Below, in pieces: positions 1 through 7,288 of a stretch of 7,380 bases of DNA. The notes beneath the pieces are model-generated. The model had not been told where the DNA came from. It did not search any database and was given only the letters and a program-made list of their open reading frames with translations. The stretch comes from Bacteroidota bacterium (GTDB taxonomy: Bacteria > Bacteroidota > Bacteroidia > Bacteroidales > Paludibacteraceae). The stretch spans positions 1 to 7,380 of the forward strand of contig JAJZHJ010000060.1 of assembly GCA_021804525.1 (NCBI GenBank), in the 5' to 3' direction. Within the stretch, counting starts at the first letter, position 1. Every line of letters starts with the position of its first letter. The translations under genes and the position numbers were made by a program.

Positions 1-165
1 GAAAAAGAAACAATGGGAAAGAGATGAGTTGAAAGTTATCCCGATTTTGCTACAAAGTAACACATTTACAACGAAAATTACACGCAGAGAAAAACATCGA
101 TGAGAAGGAGACATGAATAACCATATTTTCCCCTCATCAAGTACACCTCACCAATAGATGGTTGT
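1..165. other. Left-edge non-coding stretch downstream of the isomerase gene
   Basis: This stretch lies 3' of the minus-strand isomerase gene. I find no open reading frame longer than about 25 codons that resembles a protein on either strand, and no RNA gene. There is no good stem followed by a T-run that would serve as a terminator for the isomerase. The only local symmetry is an 8-bp CATCGATG palindrome at 95-102 and a short TTTG/CAAA dyad near 47-57, both of which are compatible with chance. Confidence 0.5.
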
Positions 166-909
166 TTATTCGTTTATGGTAACCCGAATGATTTTTATAT
201 CATCATGCGGACGATCGTGAGAATCTGTTTTTGCTTCTGAAATTTTATCAATAACATCAAGACCTTCAATTACTTCGCCAAAAACTGTGTAGTTATCATC
301 TAAAAATGAAGTCCCTCCAAGTGTTTTGTAGGTTTCGCGTTGCTCCGGTGTGAAATGAAAAGGGGCCATCTCATCCACTTTTTTCTGTGTTTCTTCATAA
401 ATTGAATCGCGCAGAGCATTGAGACCGTCGGTATCATTGGCTTTTTGGAGCGCTACAATTTGAGTACGCATCGTATTAGCAATTTGTTGAAAAACTACTT
501 TTTCTTTAGCATAGCGTGACGAGTTTTCGAATTGATCGAGTTCCTCGTCACTCATAGGCTGACCTTGCACAATGTAAAACTGAGAACCTGATGATACTTT
601 TTCAGGATTTACCTCATCACCTTGGCGTGCAGCTGCCAAAGCACCACGTTTATGAAATAGCTGAGGGAAAACGATTTCAGCTGGAATAGTATACCCTGGC
701 CCGCCGGCTCCCAAATGTTTGTGTCGATCAGCATTTTTTGATTCAGGGTCTCCAGTTTGAATCATAAAGTTTTTGATGACCCTGTGAAATAAAAGATCGT
801 CATAAAAACCTTCTTTTGCCAATTTAATAAAATTATCGCGATGCAATGGAGTTTCTTCATACAAGGTTACGAGCAAAGCGCCCAACGAAGTTTCAATAGT
901 AGCTGTCAT
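166..909 (-). CDS. Cyclophilin-type peptidyl-prolyl cis-trans isomerase with a helical insert
   Basis: This is a 247-residue cyclophilin that catalyses cis-trans isomerisation of Xaa-Pro bonds during protein folding. There is no signal peptide or lipobox, so it should be cytoplasmic. The catalytic stretch FHRVIKNFMIQTGDP spans residues 41-55; R43 corresponds to the catalytic Arg55 of human CypA, with F48, M49 and Q51 at the positions of F60, M61 and Q63. GSQFYIVQG (108-116) is the next core strand, and LDDNYTVFGEV (203-213) plus the following GLDVIDKI close the barrel. F202 stands where CypA has Trp121; that Trp governs cyclosporin binding, and E. coli PpiA also has Phe, so cyclosporin sensitivity is probably low (inference). 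Residues of about 117-197 are a charged, mostly helical insertion that makes the protein some 80 residues longer than E. coli PpiB; inserts of this type are common in Bacteroidota cyclophilins. The ATG at 909 starts directly at the first beta-strand. The gene is divergent from tamB, and no downstream partner is visible. Confidence 0.95.
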   Translation of the reverse strand: MTATIETSLGALLVTLYEETPLHRDNFIKLAKEGFYDDLLFHRVIKNFMIQTGDPESKNADRHKHLGAGGPGYTIPAEIVFPQLFHKRGALAAARQGDEVNPEKVSSGSQFYIVQGQPMSDEELDQFENSSRYAKEKVVFQQIANTMRTQIVALQKANDTDGLNALRDSIYEETQKKVDEMAPFHFTPEQRETYKTLGGTSFLDDNYTVFGEVIEGLDVIDKISEAKTDSHDRPHDDIKIIRVTINE

Positions 910-931
910 AATGTGTTGATTGGTTTGTTGC

Positions 932-959
932 TAAAAGTAAAAGAATGGATAAAAAGCAA
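932..959 (-). promoter_or_regulatory. Weak candidate promoter for the isomerase gene
   Basis: Read on the minus strand, TTG (959-957) is followed after 17 bp by TACTTTTA (939-932). The latter differs from the Bacteroidota -7 consensus TAnnTTTG only at the last base. Transcription would start about 15-20 bases before the ATG at 909. Both the spacing and the last base are imperfect, so this is only the best candidate on this strand. Its -33 element overlaps the 13-bp palindrome at 955-967. Confidence 0.3.
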
Positions 960-967
960 TTATTGCT
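955..967. promoter_or_regulatory. 13-bp palindrome between the divergent promoters (possible operator)
   Basis: AGCAAT-T-ATTGCT is a perfect dyad with 6-bp arms and a single central base. It covers the candidate -33 element of the leftward promoter and lies about 10 bp upstream of the -33 TTTG (977-980) of the rightward promoter. A protein bound here could therefore affect both genes. Its right arm contains part of the second TTGCTAA copy. The operator role is inference from symmetry and position only. Confidence 0.35.
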
Positions 968-976
968 AAGTAGCTA

Positions 977-1007
977 TTTGTTCTGTTCTTATTTTCAAGT
1001 AAATTTG
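977..1007 (+). promoter_or_regulatory. Bacteroidota-type promoter P1 for the tamB operon
   Basis: TTTG at 977-980, a 19-bp spacer, and TAAATTTG at 1000-1007 match the Bacteroidota housekeeping promoter (-33 TTTG, -7 TAnnTTTG) in both elements and in spacing. Transcription would start a few bases after 1007, giving a 5' leader of about 120 nt before the ATG at 1136. That leader would include the inverted repeat at 1065-1091. Confidence 0.65.
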
Positions 1008-1064
1008 CCGTTGCTAACTGTCTTAATTGTGCAGTCTACCGACTTTTTGCGCGAATTGAACGCC

Positions 1065-1091
1065 TCATTGGTATAAATTTGTACCCAATGA
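1065..1091. repeat. Imperfect inverted repeat enclosing a second -7 box
   Basis: TCATTGG (1065-1071) and CCAATGA (1085-1091) are perfect reverse complements separated by 13 bases. The symmetry continues inward as TA/TA with one extra C on the right arm, leaving the octamer TAAATTTG as the central loop. In DNA this could be an operator over the -7 box; in the leader transcribed from P1 it could fold into a stem of about 9 bp with a one-base bulge and an 8-nt loop. There is no T-run after it, so it is not a terminator. Confidence 0.45.
1074..1081 (+). promoter_or_regulatory. Second -7 box (P2) upstream of tamB
   Basis: TAAATTTG is an exact match to TAnnTTTG and is identical to the P1 box. No TTTG lies at the preferred 19-21 bp spacing: the nearest is TTTG at 1046-1049 (24 bp), with TTG at 1056-1058 (15 bp). 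If active, it would start transcripts roughly 50 nt before the ATG at 1136. It may be a regulated or weak promoter because it lies inside the inverted repeat 1065-1091. Confidence 0.35.
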
Positions 1092-1135
1092 CCTGAATCT
1101 GTCTTTATAAACGACATTTGTATATCCTCGATATA

Positions 1136-4100
1136 ATGCTCAAAAGTAAACAAAAATTCCGAAACCTGTTTTTGATTGCACTTGCAATCATGGCATTTTT
1201 GGGGCTTTCTGCTTATATATTACTGAATAACACTCATGTGCAAAATATAATTCGACAACAAATTGTTTCCGAATTGCGCGAAACTTTACACACACGAGTG
1301 GACATTGCACAACTTTCTTTTCAACCCTTTTCTCATTTTGTATTGAAAGGTGTCTATCTCGAAGATCAACATCAAGATACATTGTTTTATGTGCAGCAGG
1401 TGAATGTACGGATTGATTTCTGGAAATTGTTTACAAGAAACGTTTCCATTACGGAAGCGAATATTCGCCAGTTTGATTTTCATTTGAGACTCGATTCGAC
1501 TGGACACTCAAACCTGGCTTTTGTACTGAAAGCGTTCGCTTCGAAAGACACGACACATAAGCCAATGCGTATCACGTTTCATGTAAAGCAATTGACTCTT
1601 AATGAAGGTCGTTTCCAGTTTACCAACGAGAAGAAGCCTCCTGCAGATAAGCAGTTTGATGCCGCAAATCTGGATATACGTAACCTGCATGTAAATCTTT
1701 CGCTTCAAAAATTTTCTGCTGATACACTTGCTGCAACCATTCATTCGTTAAGTTTGACGGAGCAATCGGGATTTCGCATTGACAATCTACAAACTACTTT
1801 GTTAGGAAATCAGCATGGCCTCTTTTTCCCAAAATTCATTTTGAAAATGCCTCATAGCGCTTTGCGGCTGGATAGTGTCTCTTTTCGCTATGATAGTTTA
1901 TCGAATATAGCCAATTTTGCCCAGAAAGTCAAAATTGGCTGCCATTTACTACCCTCAGATATGGCCTTTTCGGACTTTTCCGGGTTCGTTCCATCCTTTA
2001 AAGGGTATGACGTCCAATACCGTTTGTCTACTTATTTAACGGGAACAGTTGCTGACATAAAATGTAATAATCTGAAAATTAGTAATAAAAACAACTTTAA
2101 ATTTGACGGCGATTTTGAAGTAAGCGGACTTCCTACACTCGATGATGCATTTGTATATGCAGATGTTACTCAACTCCATGTCAACATGGCACACCTGCAG
2201 GATATGATTGCTCATTTAACTAATAAACCATTTTTACTTCCCGTACCAATTTTGCGTTTAGGTACCATCTATTTTCGGGGTTCTTTGACTGGATTTCTGA
2301 GCGAAATGGTTGCTTATGGAAATGTATCAACACGATTAGGTGATCTTCATACAGACCTGAAATTAAGCATGACGAATCAATTACGCGACTTTAGTTACTC
2401 GGGGTCACTCGGCATGAATAATTTTCAGTTAGGCACCTTCTTAAACAATCCACAGCTTGGAAATGTTACTCTGCACGCAGCAGTGCAAGGAATCAGTCAA
2501 GTGCAAAAGCCCATGTCATTAACGGCAAATGCAACAATTGCTTCAATCATGTATAATAAATATCTTTATAAAAACATTACGCTTGATGGAACGATTAAGA
2601 ATCGTCAATTTGATGGAAAAGCAGCTATCCACGATCCTAACATAAACTTTGATGTCTCCGGTTTGATTGATTGGAATAAAGCGGATCCAATGTACCAATT
2701 CATAGCATCATTGCACAACTTCAAACCTAATGCTCTACATTTGACACAGAACTTTCCCAAGTTGAGCCTGTCGCTGCAAATGCACGCAAATCTTCAGGGC
2801 GATTTGTTGAACCAAGCCAATGGAACAATCTCCGTTAATCAGGTTCAGGTGGACAATGACACGGCGCATTTTCTATTGTCTTCGTTAAATATCAATGCTA
2901 CACGAATAAATCAATCAACCAACGAAGTGCACGTTACCTCGCCTTTAATCGAAGGTAATATTCAAGGGCATTACAATCTTCTGAAAGTGTCGGATGATTT
3001 GAGTTATTTAGCAGCGGCTTATTTGCCTTCTGTTTTTCAAGGAGAAAAAAAACTTTCATTTTTTAATGACTTAACGTGGACTTTTACCATCAATCCCTTT
3101 GAAGCCGAGAAATTGGGAAAAGTTCTGGATCTTCCAGTACAGCTACATCATGGGGCAACTTTTGAAGGAATGCTGAATAGTAAAGATCATAGTGTAAACA
3201 TTGCATTAGATATACCTGATGTCACCATGGGAAATAGCCATTTCACAAAGATGCATTTTTCATGCAACAATCCCCACGATAAGCTTCGGTTCATCTTCAA
3301 TACCATGATTCAACAAAAAGAATCTATTCTCAATTTCTATGCAAATTTTGCAGCGGCACACGATTCCATTGGGACTCGCTTATCCTGGGATAATAATGCA
3401 GCGACAACTTTTGCTGGAGAATTGGCCACAAAAACACATTTTACGCGTATCAACGACCAACTGATGGCCAGAATGTCGATTCTCCCCACTCAAATCATTG
3501 TGAATGACTCGACATGGAACATGCGCCCTGGAATTATCAGAACCGACATGCACACTTTTTGGGTCGATCAATTTGGTATGGATCGCAGTTTGCAGCATTT
3601 GTATGTCAAAGGAACAATTTCCGATCAGCCATCAGACAGCCTTCAAATCGACTTGCTGGGCATCCGATTAGAAGACATATCAGACTTAGTTCATTTAACT
3701 TCGCCCCGCCTTAATGGATCAGTCAGTGGGTTTGTTTCCATTCTTAGCGTATTGAAACAACCTATCATCAAAGCCAATGTAGTAGCACGAAATTTCGGAT
3801 TAAACAATGCAGTATGGGGTGATGCATACGCGATAAGTCGTTGGGATGGAGTAAATCACAAACTAGACGGAGTAGGAAAGGTGTATAATGCCGCTAAAAA
3901 AGACACAGTAGGATTCCTTGCCGGAAGTTATTTCCCTGCAAATGATTCCTTGGCATTTTTTGGAGGTGCACACCAGCTTCCTATTGACTTTTTACATCCT
4001 TATCTAGAATCGTTTTTAAATTCTCCGAAAGGCTATGCTAGCGGTAAATTTGCCATGTTGGGGCCATCAAAACATCTCTGGTTTAATGGTGATCTCTTGA

Positions 4101-5587
4101 TTCAACAAGGGCAAGCTGGACTGAGTTCTCTTAATACAACCTATTTTTTCAACGATTCGATACATCTAAAACGTGGTGAAATTGACATACGTAACATGAC
4201 ACTGCGGGATAAAGAAGGACATACCGGCAACCTTAGTCTTATTGCAACCAATCACGATTTGAAAGATTGGCGATATGACGTACAAATTAATGCAAACGAC
4301 ATGCTGGCGCTAAACACCACGGAAAACAACAACGCAAGTTTTTGGGGAAGAGCCTACGCCTCTGGATTAGTACACATATATGGAGATGAAAAAACGACAC
4401 ATGTTGATATTAATGCTACTTCACAACCGAACACTACAGCATTTATTTCTGTAGATAATTCGGTTTCAACTACAGACAACTCATTCATTACCTATGTCGT
4501 TAAAAAGAATAATAGGGATACCAGAGCGGCTTCTCCCGTTGATTCGACACAGACATCCTCAAACGATCAGGAGACAATAATTAATGCCACATTAAATTTA
4601 ACTCCAGATGCACATATTCAACTTATTGTCGATAAGAGAGCGGGAGATCGCATTGATGCAGTAGGATCGGGAGTATTGAATATACTTTATAATCTACACA
4701 CCACCGATTTGCAAATGTTAGGCAATTACACTGTGAATAGCGGAAATTACCTTTTTACATTTCAAAATGCACTGAGCAGGGAATTCAAAATTGACAACGG
4801 AAGCACCATACGATGGGATGGCCCGGCGAAGAATCCACAAATAGATATCAATGCCACGTATGAAGTGACTGCTTCGTTAGCCGATCTGATGGATGCTGAT
4901 TTACTGAAAACGACAAATCGAACAAGTGTTCCGGTGGATTGTTTGCTAAATTTGACCGGAAATTTAATGCACCCAGATATCAAATTTAATATCGATTTAC
5001 CCAACGCCCGAGACGAACTGAAGCGTTCGGTAAAAAACATTATCAATACCGACGAAATGATGAATCGCCAAATCATCTATTTACTGGCTTTTGGACGGTT
5101 TTATACACCTGATTACATGCGGACCACTACGAATAATTTAGGACAGAATGAGCTTCTTTCAGTAGCTACATCTACACTTTCGAGTCAACTCAATAGTTGG
5201 TTGTCACAAGCTGTCAAGGGGCTAAATCTTGGACTTAACTGGCGCCGCTCGGGCATGGGCGATATGCTTGGTAATGATTATGAAGCCGCAATTTTATATC
5301 AAAACAATCGTTGGGTCATTAATGGGAATGTAGGCTACCGCGATGATAACTTTTCAGCAACCAAATTTATTGGTGATCTGGATGTTCAGTATCTTTTTTC
5401 GCAAAATGGACGATGGAGTATTAGAGCTTACAATCACACAAACGATTACAAAGAACTGAACCCATCGCTTTATTCACAAGGTATTGGGCTTACCTACACT
5501 CAAAATTTCAATTCAATCAGCGAGTTATTTGAGAATTACTGGGAAACGTTCAAATTGCTTTTTCGCAAAAAATTAAACACAAAATAG
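1136..5587 (+). CDS. tamB: TamB-family translocation and assembly module protein (inner-membrane anchored)
   Basis: This is a very large (1483-residue), beta-strand-rich protein of the TamB/AsmA-like family (C-terminal domain formerly DUF490). In Proteobacteria TamB spans the periplasm and works with the outer-membrane protein TamA in outer-membrane protein insertion and lipid transport; in Bacteroidota the partner is a lipoprotein version, TamL. The sequence shows a basic N-terminus, one membrane anchor at about residues 11-30, a long repetitive beta region, a polar Ser/Thr/Asp-rich linker at about 1122-1150, and the C-terminal TamB domain, including GNYTVNSGNYLF (1196-1207) and GSTIRWDGPAKNP (from 1222). 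The tail has LNLGLNWRRSG (1363-1373) and further strands. I prefer the ATG at 1136 because the basic anchor follows at once; a TTG at 1118 would add six residues (MYILDI). No frameshift is visible. It heads the plus-strand operon and its TAG is one base before the next ATG. No TamA or TamL gene is in the window. Confidence 0.9.
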   Translation: MLKSKQKFRNLFLIALAIMAFLGLSAYILLNNTHVQNIIRQQIVSELRETLHTRVDIAQLSFQPFSHFVLKGVYLEDQHQDTLFYVQQVNVRIDFWKLFTRNVSITEANIRQFDFHLRLDSTGHSNLAFVLKAFASKDTTHKPMRITFHVKQLTLNEGRFQFTNEKKPPADKQFDAANLDIRNLHVNLSLQKFSADTLAATIHSLSLTEQSGFRIDNLQTTLLGNQHGLFFPKFILKMPHSALRLDSVSFRYDSLSNIANFAQKVKIGCHLLPSDMAFSDFSGFVPSFKGYDVQYRLSTYLTGTVADIKCNNLKISNKNNFKFDGDFEVSGLPTLDDAFVYADVTQLHVNMAHLQDMIAHLTNKPFLLPVPILRLGTIYFRGSLTGFLSEMVAYGNVSTRLGDLHTDLKLSMTNQLRDFSYSGSLGMNNFQLGTFLNNPQLGNVTLHAAVQGISQVQKPMSLTANATIASIMYNKYLYKNITLDGTIKNRQFDGKAAIHDPNINFDVSGLIDWNKADPMYQFIASLHNFKPNALHLTQNFPKLSLSLQMHANLQGDLLNQANGTISVNQVQVDNDTAHFLLSSLNINATRINQSTNEVHVTSPLIEGNIQGHYNLLKVSDDLSYLAAAYLPSVFQGEKKLSFFNDLTWTFTINPFEAEKLGKVLDLPVQLHHGATFEGMLNSKDHSVNIALDIPDVTMGNSHFTKMHFSCNNPHDKLRFIFNTMIQQKESILNFYANFAAAHDSIGTRLSWDNNAATTFAGELATKTHFTRINDQLMARMSILPTQIIVNDSTWNMRPGIIRTDMHTFWVDQFGMDRSLQHLYVKGTISDQPSDSLQIDLLGIRLEDISDLVHLTSPRLNGSVSGFVSILSVLKQPIIKANVVARNFGLNNAVWGDAYAISRWDGVNHKLDGVGKVYNAAKKDTVGFLAGSYFPANDSLAFFGGAHQLPIDFLHPYLESFLNSPKGYASGKFAMLGPSKHLWFNGDLLIQQGQAGLSSLNTTYFFNDSIHLKRGEIDIRNMTLRDKEGHTGNLSLIATNHDLKDWRYDVQINANDMLALNTTENNNASFWGRAYASGLVHIYGDEKTTHVDINATSQPNTTAFISVDNSVSTTDNSFITYVVKKNNRDTRAASPVDSTQTSSNDQETIINATLNLTPDAHIQLIVDKRAGDRIDAVGSGVLNILYNLHTTDLQMLGNYTVNSGNYLFTFQNALSREFKIDNGSTIRWDGPAKNPQIDINATYEVTASLADLMDADLLKTTNRTSVPVDCLLNLTGNLMHPDIKFNIDLPNARDELKRSVKNIINTDEMMNRQIIYLLAFGRFYTPDYMRTTTNNLGQNELLSVATSTLSSQLNSWLSQAVKGLNLGLNWRRSGMGDMLGNDYEAAILYQNNRWVINGNVGYRDDNFSATKFIGDLDVQYLFSQNGRWSIRAYNHTNDYKELNPSLYSQGIGLTYTQNFNSISELFENYWETFKLLFRKKLNTK

Positions 5588-5588
5588 T

Positions 5589-6239
5589 ATGAAAACAGCT
5601 AGTTTGAAGCATATATTGCTTCTTGTTTTAATGGTATGTTCCGCATCGATAGTTGCAAAACCTCCTACGTTGAGAAAGCTATTTATGTCGCTGCCAAACA
5701 CGGTGCTTGCTCTTGATTCTGCACATCGGAGTGATTTAATGGCCTATTATTATGATAAAAAGGTCGATTCCGTGCCAAATGGTATGCATGGCTACATTCG
5801 CATCCGCACTTGGGATGAAAATGCACATCATTTTGTTCTGGAAACATCAAAGATGGGGACGTTAGAACTGCAAGTATTTACAAATGAACAGCCCGCTTTC
5901 ATTGCCATAAGCAAAACCGTGTGTGCTCCCGCATGCCTTTCGTCACTTTCGTTCTACGCCATGAATTGGGAACGACTTCCCATGCATGCCCCGACAGTAC
6001 AAGAAAATGATTTCCTCAAAAAAGACTTATCTGCTGATGAATTGGATTTTGCAACAAGTTGGATGACGCCGCTTTTTATTCGTTTTTCATTTAATTCTTT
6101 ACAGCCATCTATCATCGCCACATGCGATCAAAAAGCATTTTTATCGGAGAATAGCTGGAAAAATCTTCAACCCTATTTAAAAACAACAGAGCTTCGGTTT
6201 ACCTTTCATCAGGGACAATGGATTCAGCACAAACTTTAA
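5589..6239 (+). CDS. Secreted DUF3256-type protein of unknown function
   Basis: This is a 216-residue protein whose layout matches the DUF3256 family of Bacteroidales, for which I know no established function; the assignment is by recognition, not a search. A Sec signal peptide covers residues 1-23 (basic start, hydrophobic LLLVLMV core, likely cut after SIVA). C17 follows LMV, and Val at -1 is a poor lipobox, so a periplasmic soluble protein is more likely than a lipoprotein. Family-like landmarks are LRKLFMSLP (28-36), KTVCAPAC (109-116) followed by SLSFYAMNW (119-127), and WKNLQPYL (190-197) before the closing strand. C112 and C116 form a CxxxC pair that could make a disulphide; a further Cys is at 179. 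The ATG lies one base after the tamB stop, so the two are almost certainly co-transcribed and perhaps translationally coupled. An envelope role linked to TamB is inference from this position only. Confidence 0.8.
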   Translation: MKTASLKHILLLVLMVCSASIVAKPPTLRKLFMSLPNTVLALDSAHRSDLMAYYYDKKVDSVPNGMHGYIRIRTWDENAHHFVLETSKMGTLELQVFTNEQPAFIAISKTVCAPACLSSLSFYAMNWERLPMHAPTVQENDFLKKDLSADELDFATSWMTPLFIRFSFNSLQPSIIATCDQKAFLSENSWKNLQPYLKTTELRFTFHQGQWIQHKL

Positions 6240-6300
6240 TGGAAAATAAATCCTTCACCATTTGTCACACCATCAAATCACCCAATAAAATTCTATTGCA

Positions 6301-7269
6301 ATGAATGTAAAACGCTTTCTTTTTTTCGCTTTATCAGTTTTCTCCATTATCGTGACAGCTCAAAATCTTCAAAACGATTATCAGGCTTATATTAAACAAT
6401 ATCGCTCTCTTGCCTTAGCAGAACAACAAAAATATGGCATCCCTGCCAGTATTACCTTGGCACAAGGCCTACTTGAATCGCAAGCCGGTAAAAGCGTATT
6501 GGCGACCACGGCGAACAATCATTTTGGCATCAAATGCAGCGACTGGACTGGAGACCACGTTTATCAGGATGATGATCAGAAACATGAATGTTTTCGTAAA
6601 TATCCTTCCGTATATGCTTCCTACGAAGATCATTCAGAGTTTTTACTGACTCGCAGCCGTTACGCATCGTTGTTTTTGTTACCATCGACCGATTACAAAG
6701 ATTGGGCGCAGGGTTTGCAAAATGCAGGTTATGCCACGAATAAAAACTATGCAAATCAATTAATTAACATCATTGAACGCTATAATTTAGGTGGATTAGA
6801 TAAAGAAGGGCTACGTATGCAATTGGCAGCACGCCATAAACCAAATGCAGAAACATCAATTGCCGAAGCTTTAGCTGATTCGTCATCTGTTTTTAGCAGT
6901 CGATTTGGGGTTATTGAGGCACCATTTACACATAAAGTGTATAAAAACAATGGTATAAAATATATCATTTCAGCTCCCGGGGATACTTATCATTCCATTG
7001 CCAAGGAATTCAACCTGCTAGAATGTTTGTTACGCTATAAAAATGAAGTAGACAAAAACTACGTGCTACAACCAAATGAAGTGGTTTATCTTGGAGGCAA
7101 GAAAAACAAGGCTTCGCTTGCAGTACCCTCAACTCATCAAGTGATGCCGGGTGAATCGATGTATTCCATTTCTCAATATTACGGAATTAAAGTAAAGAAA
7201 TTGTATGAAATGAATGGTATTCTCTATGGGACACCAGCACAAACAGGGCAAGTGCTACGTCTTCGGTAA
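6301..7269 (+). CDS. Secreted glucosaminidase (FlgJ/LytG-like) with two C-terminal LysM modules
   Basis: This is a 322-residue peptidoglycan hydrolase of the mannosyl-glycoprotein endo-beta-N-acetylglucosaminidase fold (GH73-like), expected to cut glycan strands in the periplasm. Residues 1-20 are a Sec signal peptide, cut after IIVTA. The catalytic domain runs from about 27 to 163: ITLAQGLLESQAGKS (51-65) carries the likely catalytic Glu59, NNHFGIKC (72-79) is the family NxFGIK motif, YASYEDHSEFL (105-115) is the conserved downstream block, and GYATNKNYANQLI (143-155) closes the domain. C79 and C97 could form a disulphide. A polar linker (164-213) leads to a divergent LysM (about 218-265, with PGDTYHSIAKEFN) and a clear LysM (about 278-322, with PGESMYSISQYYGI and QVLRLR at the end), both for binding peptidoglycan. 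The first LysM has an unusual second half with a Cys (C242). The gene begins 61 bp after the DUF3256 stop and ends 19 bp before rarA. The exact bond cut (glucosaminidase or muramidase) cannot be settled from sequence. Confidence 0.92.
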   Translation: MNVKRFLFFALSVFSIIVTAQNLQNDYQAYIKQYRSLALAEQQKYGIPASITLAQGLLESQAGKSVLATTANNHFGIKCSDWTGDHVYQDDDQKHECFRKYPSVYASYEDHSEFLLTRSRYASLFLLPSTDYKDWAQGLQNAGYATNKNYANQLINIIERYNLGGLDKEGLRMQLAARHKPNAETSIAEALADSSSVFSSRFGVIEAPFTHKVYKNNGIKYIISAPGDTYHSIAKEFNLLECLLRYKNEVDKNYVLQPNEVVYLGGKKNKASLAVPSTHQVMPGESMYSISQYYGIKVKKLYEMNGILYGTPAQTGQVLRLR

Positions 7270-7275
7270 TTGATC

Positions 7276-7283
7276 TATATTTG
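7276..7283 (+). promoter_or_regulatory. -7-like box directly before rarA
   Basis: TATATTTG matches TAnnTTTG exactly and ends five bases before the rarA ATG. The -33 side is poor: GTG at 7252-7254 is 21 bp upstream. If used, the RNA would begin almost at the start codon, giving a leaderless or nearly leaderless rarA message. It could equally be chance in the 19-bp spacer. Confidence 0.25.
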
Positions 7284-7288
7284 TTAGT

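Larger units (their letters stand above)
928..1017 (+). repeat. Three direct copies of TTGCTAA
   Basis: The heptamer TTGCTAA occurs at 928-934, 963-969 and 1011-1017, always in the same orientation, within 90 bp of the divergent intergenic region. The starts are 35 and 48 bp apart, so the copies are not on one helical phase. Flanking bases are not shared beyond the heptamer. They could be binding sites for a regulator of one or both divergent genes, or a chance feature of AT-rich DNA. Confidence 0.45.

Noticed and set aside
113..157. 15-codon frame preceded by a Shine-Dalgarno-like GAAGGAG
   Set aside because: Bacteroidota make little use of Shine-Dalgarno sequences, the peptide shows nothing recognisable, and no promoter box precedes it on the plus strand.
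121..165. Short CCA/TGG dyad after the isomerase stop as a terminator
   Set aside because: The stem is only about four base pairs and no T-run follows on the minus strand, so it does not meet the pattern of an intrinsic terminator.
1118..1135. TTG at 1118 as the tamB start
   Set aside because: It is in frame but only adds MYILDI before a basic membrane anchor that starts naturally at the ATG at 1136; ATG is the usual start in this phylum. It cannot be fully excluded.
3514..3714. 66-codon plus-strand frame inside tamB
   Set aside because: It overlaps tamB completely in another frame, has biased composition rich in His, Arg and Gln, and shows no domain or start signal.
4762..5076. 104-codon open frame on the minus strand inside tamB
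   Set aside because: It lies opposite the well-conserved C-terminal domain of TamB, has no recognisable motif, and is best explained as a shadow of that coding frame.
6261..6293. Promoter-like TTTG (6261-6264) and TAAAATTC (6286-6293) before the glucosaminidase gene
   Set aside because: The -7 side matches only four of six fixed bases, and a start there would fall at the ATG; a separate promoter is not supported.
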